Of a stretch of 64,000 bases of DNA, positions 63,630 through 64,000 are shown piece after piece. The stretch covers positions 11,022,417-11,086,416 of the forward strand of contig OW203997.1 in assembly GCA_934047225.1 (NCBI GenBank), written 5' to 3'. Made by a program: the position numbers and the translations under genes. Numbering within the stretch: position 1 is the first letter of the stretch; each line of letters starts with the position of its first letter. The DNA comes from Ypsolopha sequella (taxonomy: Eukaryota > Arthropoda > Insecta > Lepidoptera > Ypsolophidae). The notes under the pieces were generated by a model. It was not told the origin of the DNA, made no database searches, and saw only the letters and a list, made by a program, of their open reading frames with translations.

Positions 63630-63732
63630 CTTGTTGAGTTGGTATTGAGAAGAACGATAATTCTGGATTTGAGGAATTATTATTGAGGCATCCGAAGACA
63701 GAACAATATGTACGACAGCGTGCTGTCGACAT
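63630..63732 (-). CDS. First coding exon of a second THAP-domain protein (partial)
   Basis: From ATG (63,732-63,730) the reverse strand encodes MSTARCRTYCSVFGC, LNNNSSNPELSFFSIPTQQ and then a splice donor (AAG|GTGAGT). Cys10 and Cys15 and the LSFFSIP segment match the first half of a THAP C2CH finger; Cys6 is an alternative first ligand. As in the exon at 15,552, the intron follows the FxxFP-like segment in phase 1. A candidate acceptor (pyrimidine-rich, CAG at 62,890-62,892) would give a seven-residue end and an AATAAA soon after, but this would leave half a domain. The true next exon may lie elsewhere or the gene may be broken. Confidence 0.6.
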
Positions 63733-63910
63733 ATTTGAAGTGATCGGTGCCGCGCTGGCGCGCTTGTTCGAAAGACTTGACTGAGCGCGACCGCGGCGTA
63801 ACCCCGACTAGCACCGGCCTTGCATACCGAGATATTGCTGTTGTGTGCGTACTGTAGTTCGTGCGTACTAGCACGCACACATATTAGCCGCGCGATGTAC
63901 CTTTGGTTGA
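63733..63910 (-). promoter_or_regulatory. GC-rich upstream region of the THAP-like exon
   Basis: A GC-rich block (GCGCGACCGCGGCGTAACC, GTACTAGCACGCACAC) lies just upstream of the ATG, as expected for a 5' leader or promoter. No TATA box is visible and no start site can be fixed. Confidence 0.3.
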
Positions 63911-63944
63911 AGATAAACTACTTTTCTGGTTTTACTATGGCCTC

Positions 63945-64000
63945 GGTCCCTTTATCCTGATTGGCCTCCAAGGCAGCTTTACCAGAATGACGCACCCGAG
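63945..64000 (+). repeat. Dispersed repeat family I, copy 2 (cut by window edge)
   Basis: TTTATCCTGATTGGCCTCCA, AGGCAGCTTTACC and GACGCACCC match 8,860-8,920. Confidence 0.5.

Overview
The window looks like transposon-saturated, AT-rich intergenic DNA from an insect nuclear genome, most likely a moth or butterfly (Lepidoptera). This rests on inference: it holds Helitron ends with the CGCGGG/CCGCG hairpin followed by CTAG, the dispersed repeat with the head ACCGGTCAAGTGCGAGTC, a tRNA-derived SINE and many MITEs of kinds I associate with lepidopteran genomes. No complete host gene is visible. The only host-like coding signals are two THAP-type first exons (15,552-15,648 on + and 63,630-63,732 on -). 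Each starts with ATG, encodes the first half of a THAP zinc finger and ends at a consensus splice donor in the same phase.

Readable coding sequence is otherwise from mobile elements. At 26,793-28,028 there is a 411-codon open frame resembling the C-terminal, restriction-like-endonuclease region of a non-LTR retrotransposon. At 59,586-60,455 there is a Penelope-like GIY-YIG endonuclease. Broken reverse transcriptase pieces lie at 24,270-25,311 (-), 26,172-26,350 (+) and 55,871-56,382 (+). An internally deleted mariner with both terminal repeats lies at 30,117-30,691. Two related Helitrons lie at 9,623-11,100 and 35,468-37,215, two short Helitrons of another family at about 6,100-6,313 and 58,908-59,097, and a small Helitron at 24,579-24,833 sits inside the reverse transcriptase relic. 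Four hAT-type elements keep perfect 8-bp target duplications (7,484-7,718; 18,514-19,032; 37,299-38,498; 45,314-45,617).

The most unusual content is a set of small elements made of an inverted repeat followed on one side by a short tail. Five of them (2,418-2,579; 19,061-19,347; 21,951-22,170; 52,218-52,749; 52,831-53,119) are flanked by 11-13-bp direct repeats, and one likely relative (20,490-20,615) is not. The tails share a box like AAGTTTCA. Four of the five, plus the relative, carry a fold in the order of a type I hammerhead ribozyme (CUGA-type strand, stem II, GAAA, short stem III, UH site, stem I). I read them as candidate non-autonomous, ribozyme-bearing retroelements possibly mobilised by Penelope-like machinery. 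This is inference from pattern only.

The rest is a patchwork of foldback MITEs, dispersed repeats present two to six times in the window, SINE or tRNA-like pieces, LINE 3' tails and unassigned AT-rich DNA.
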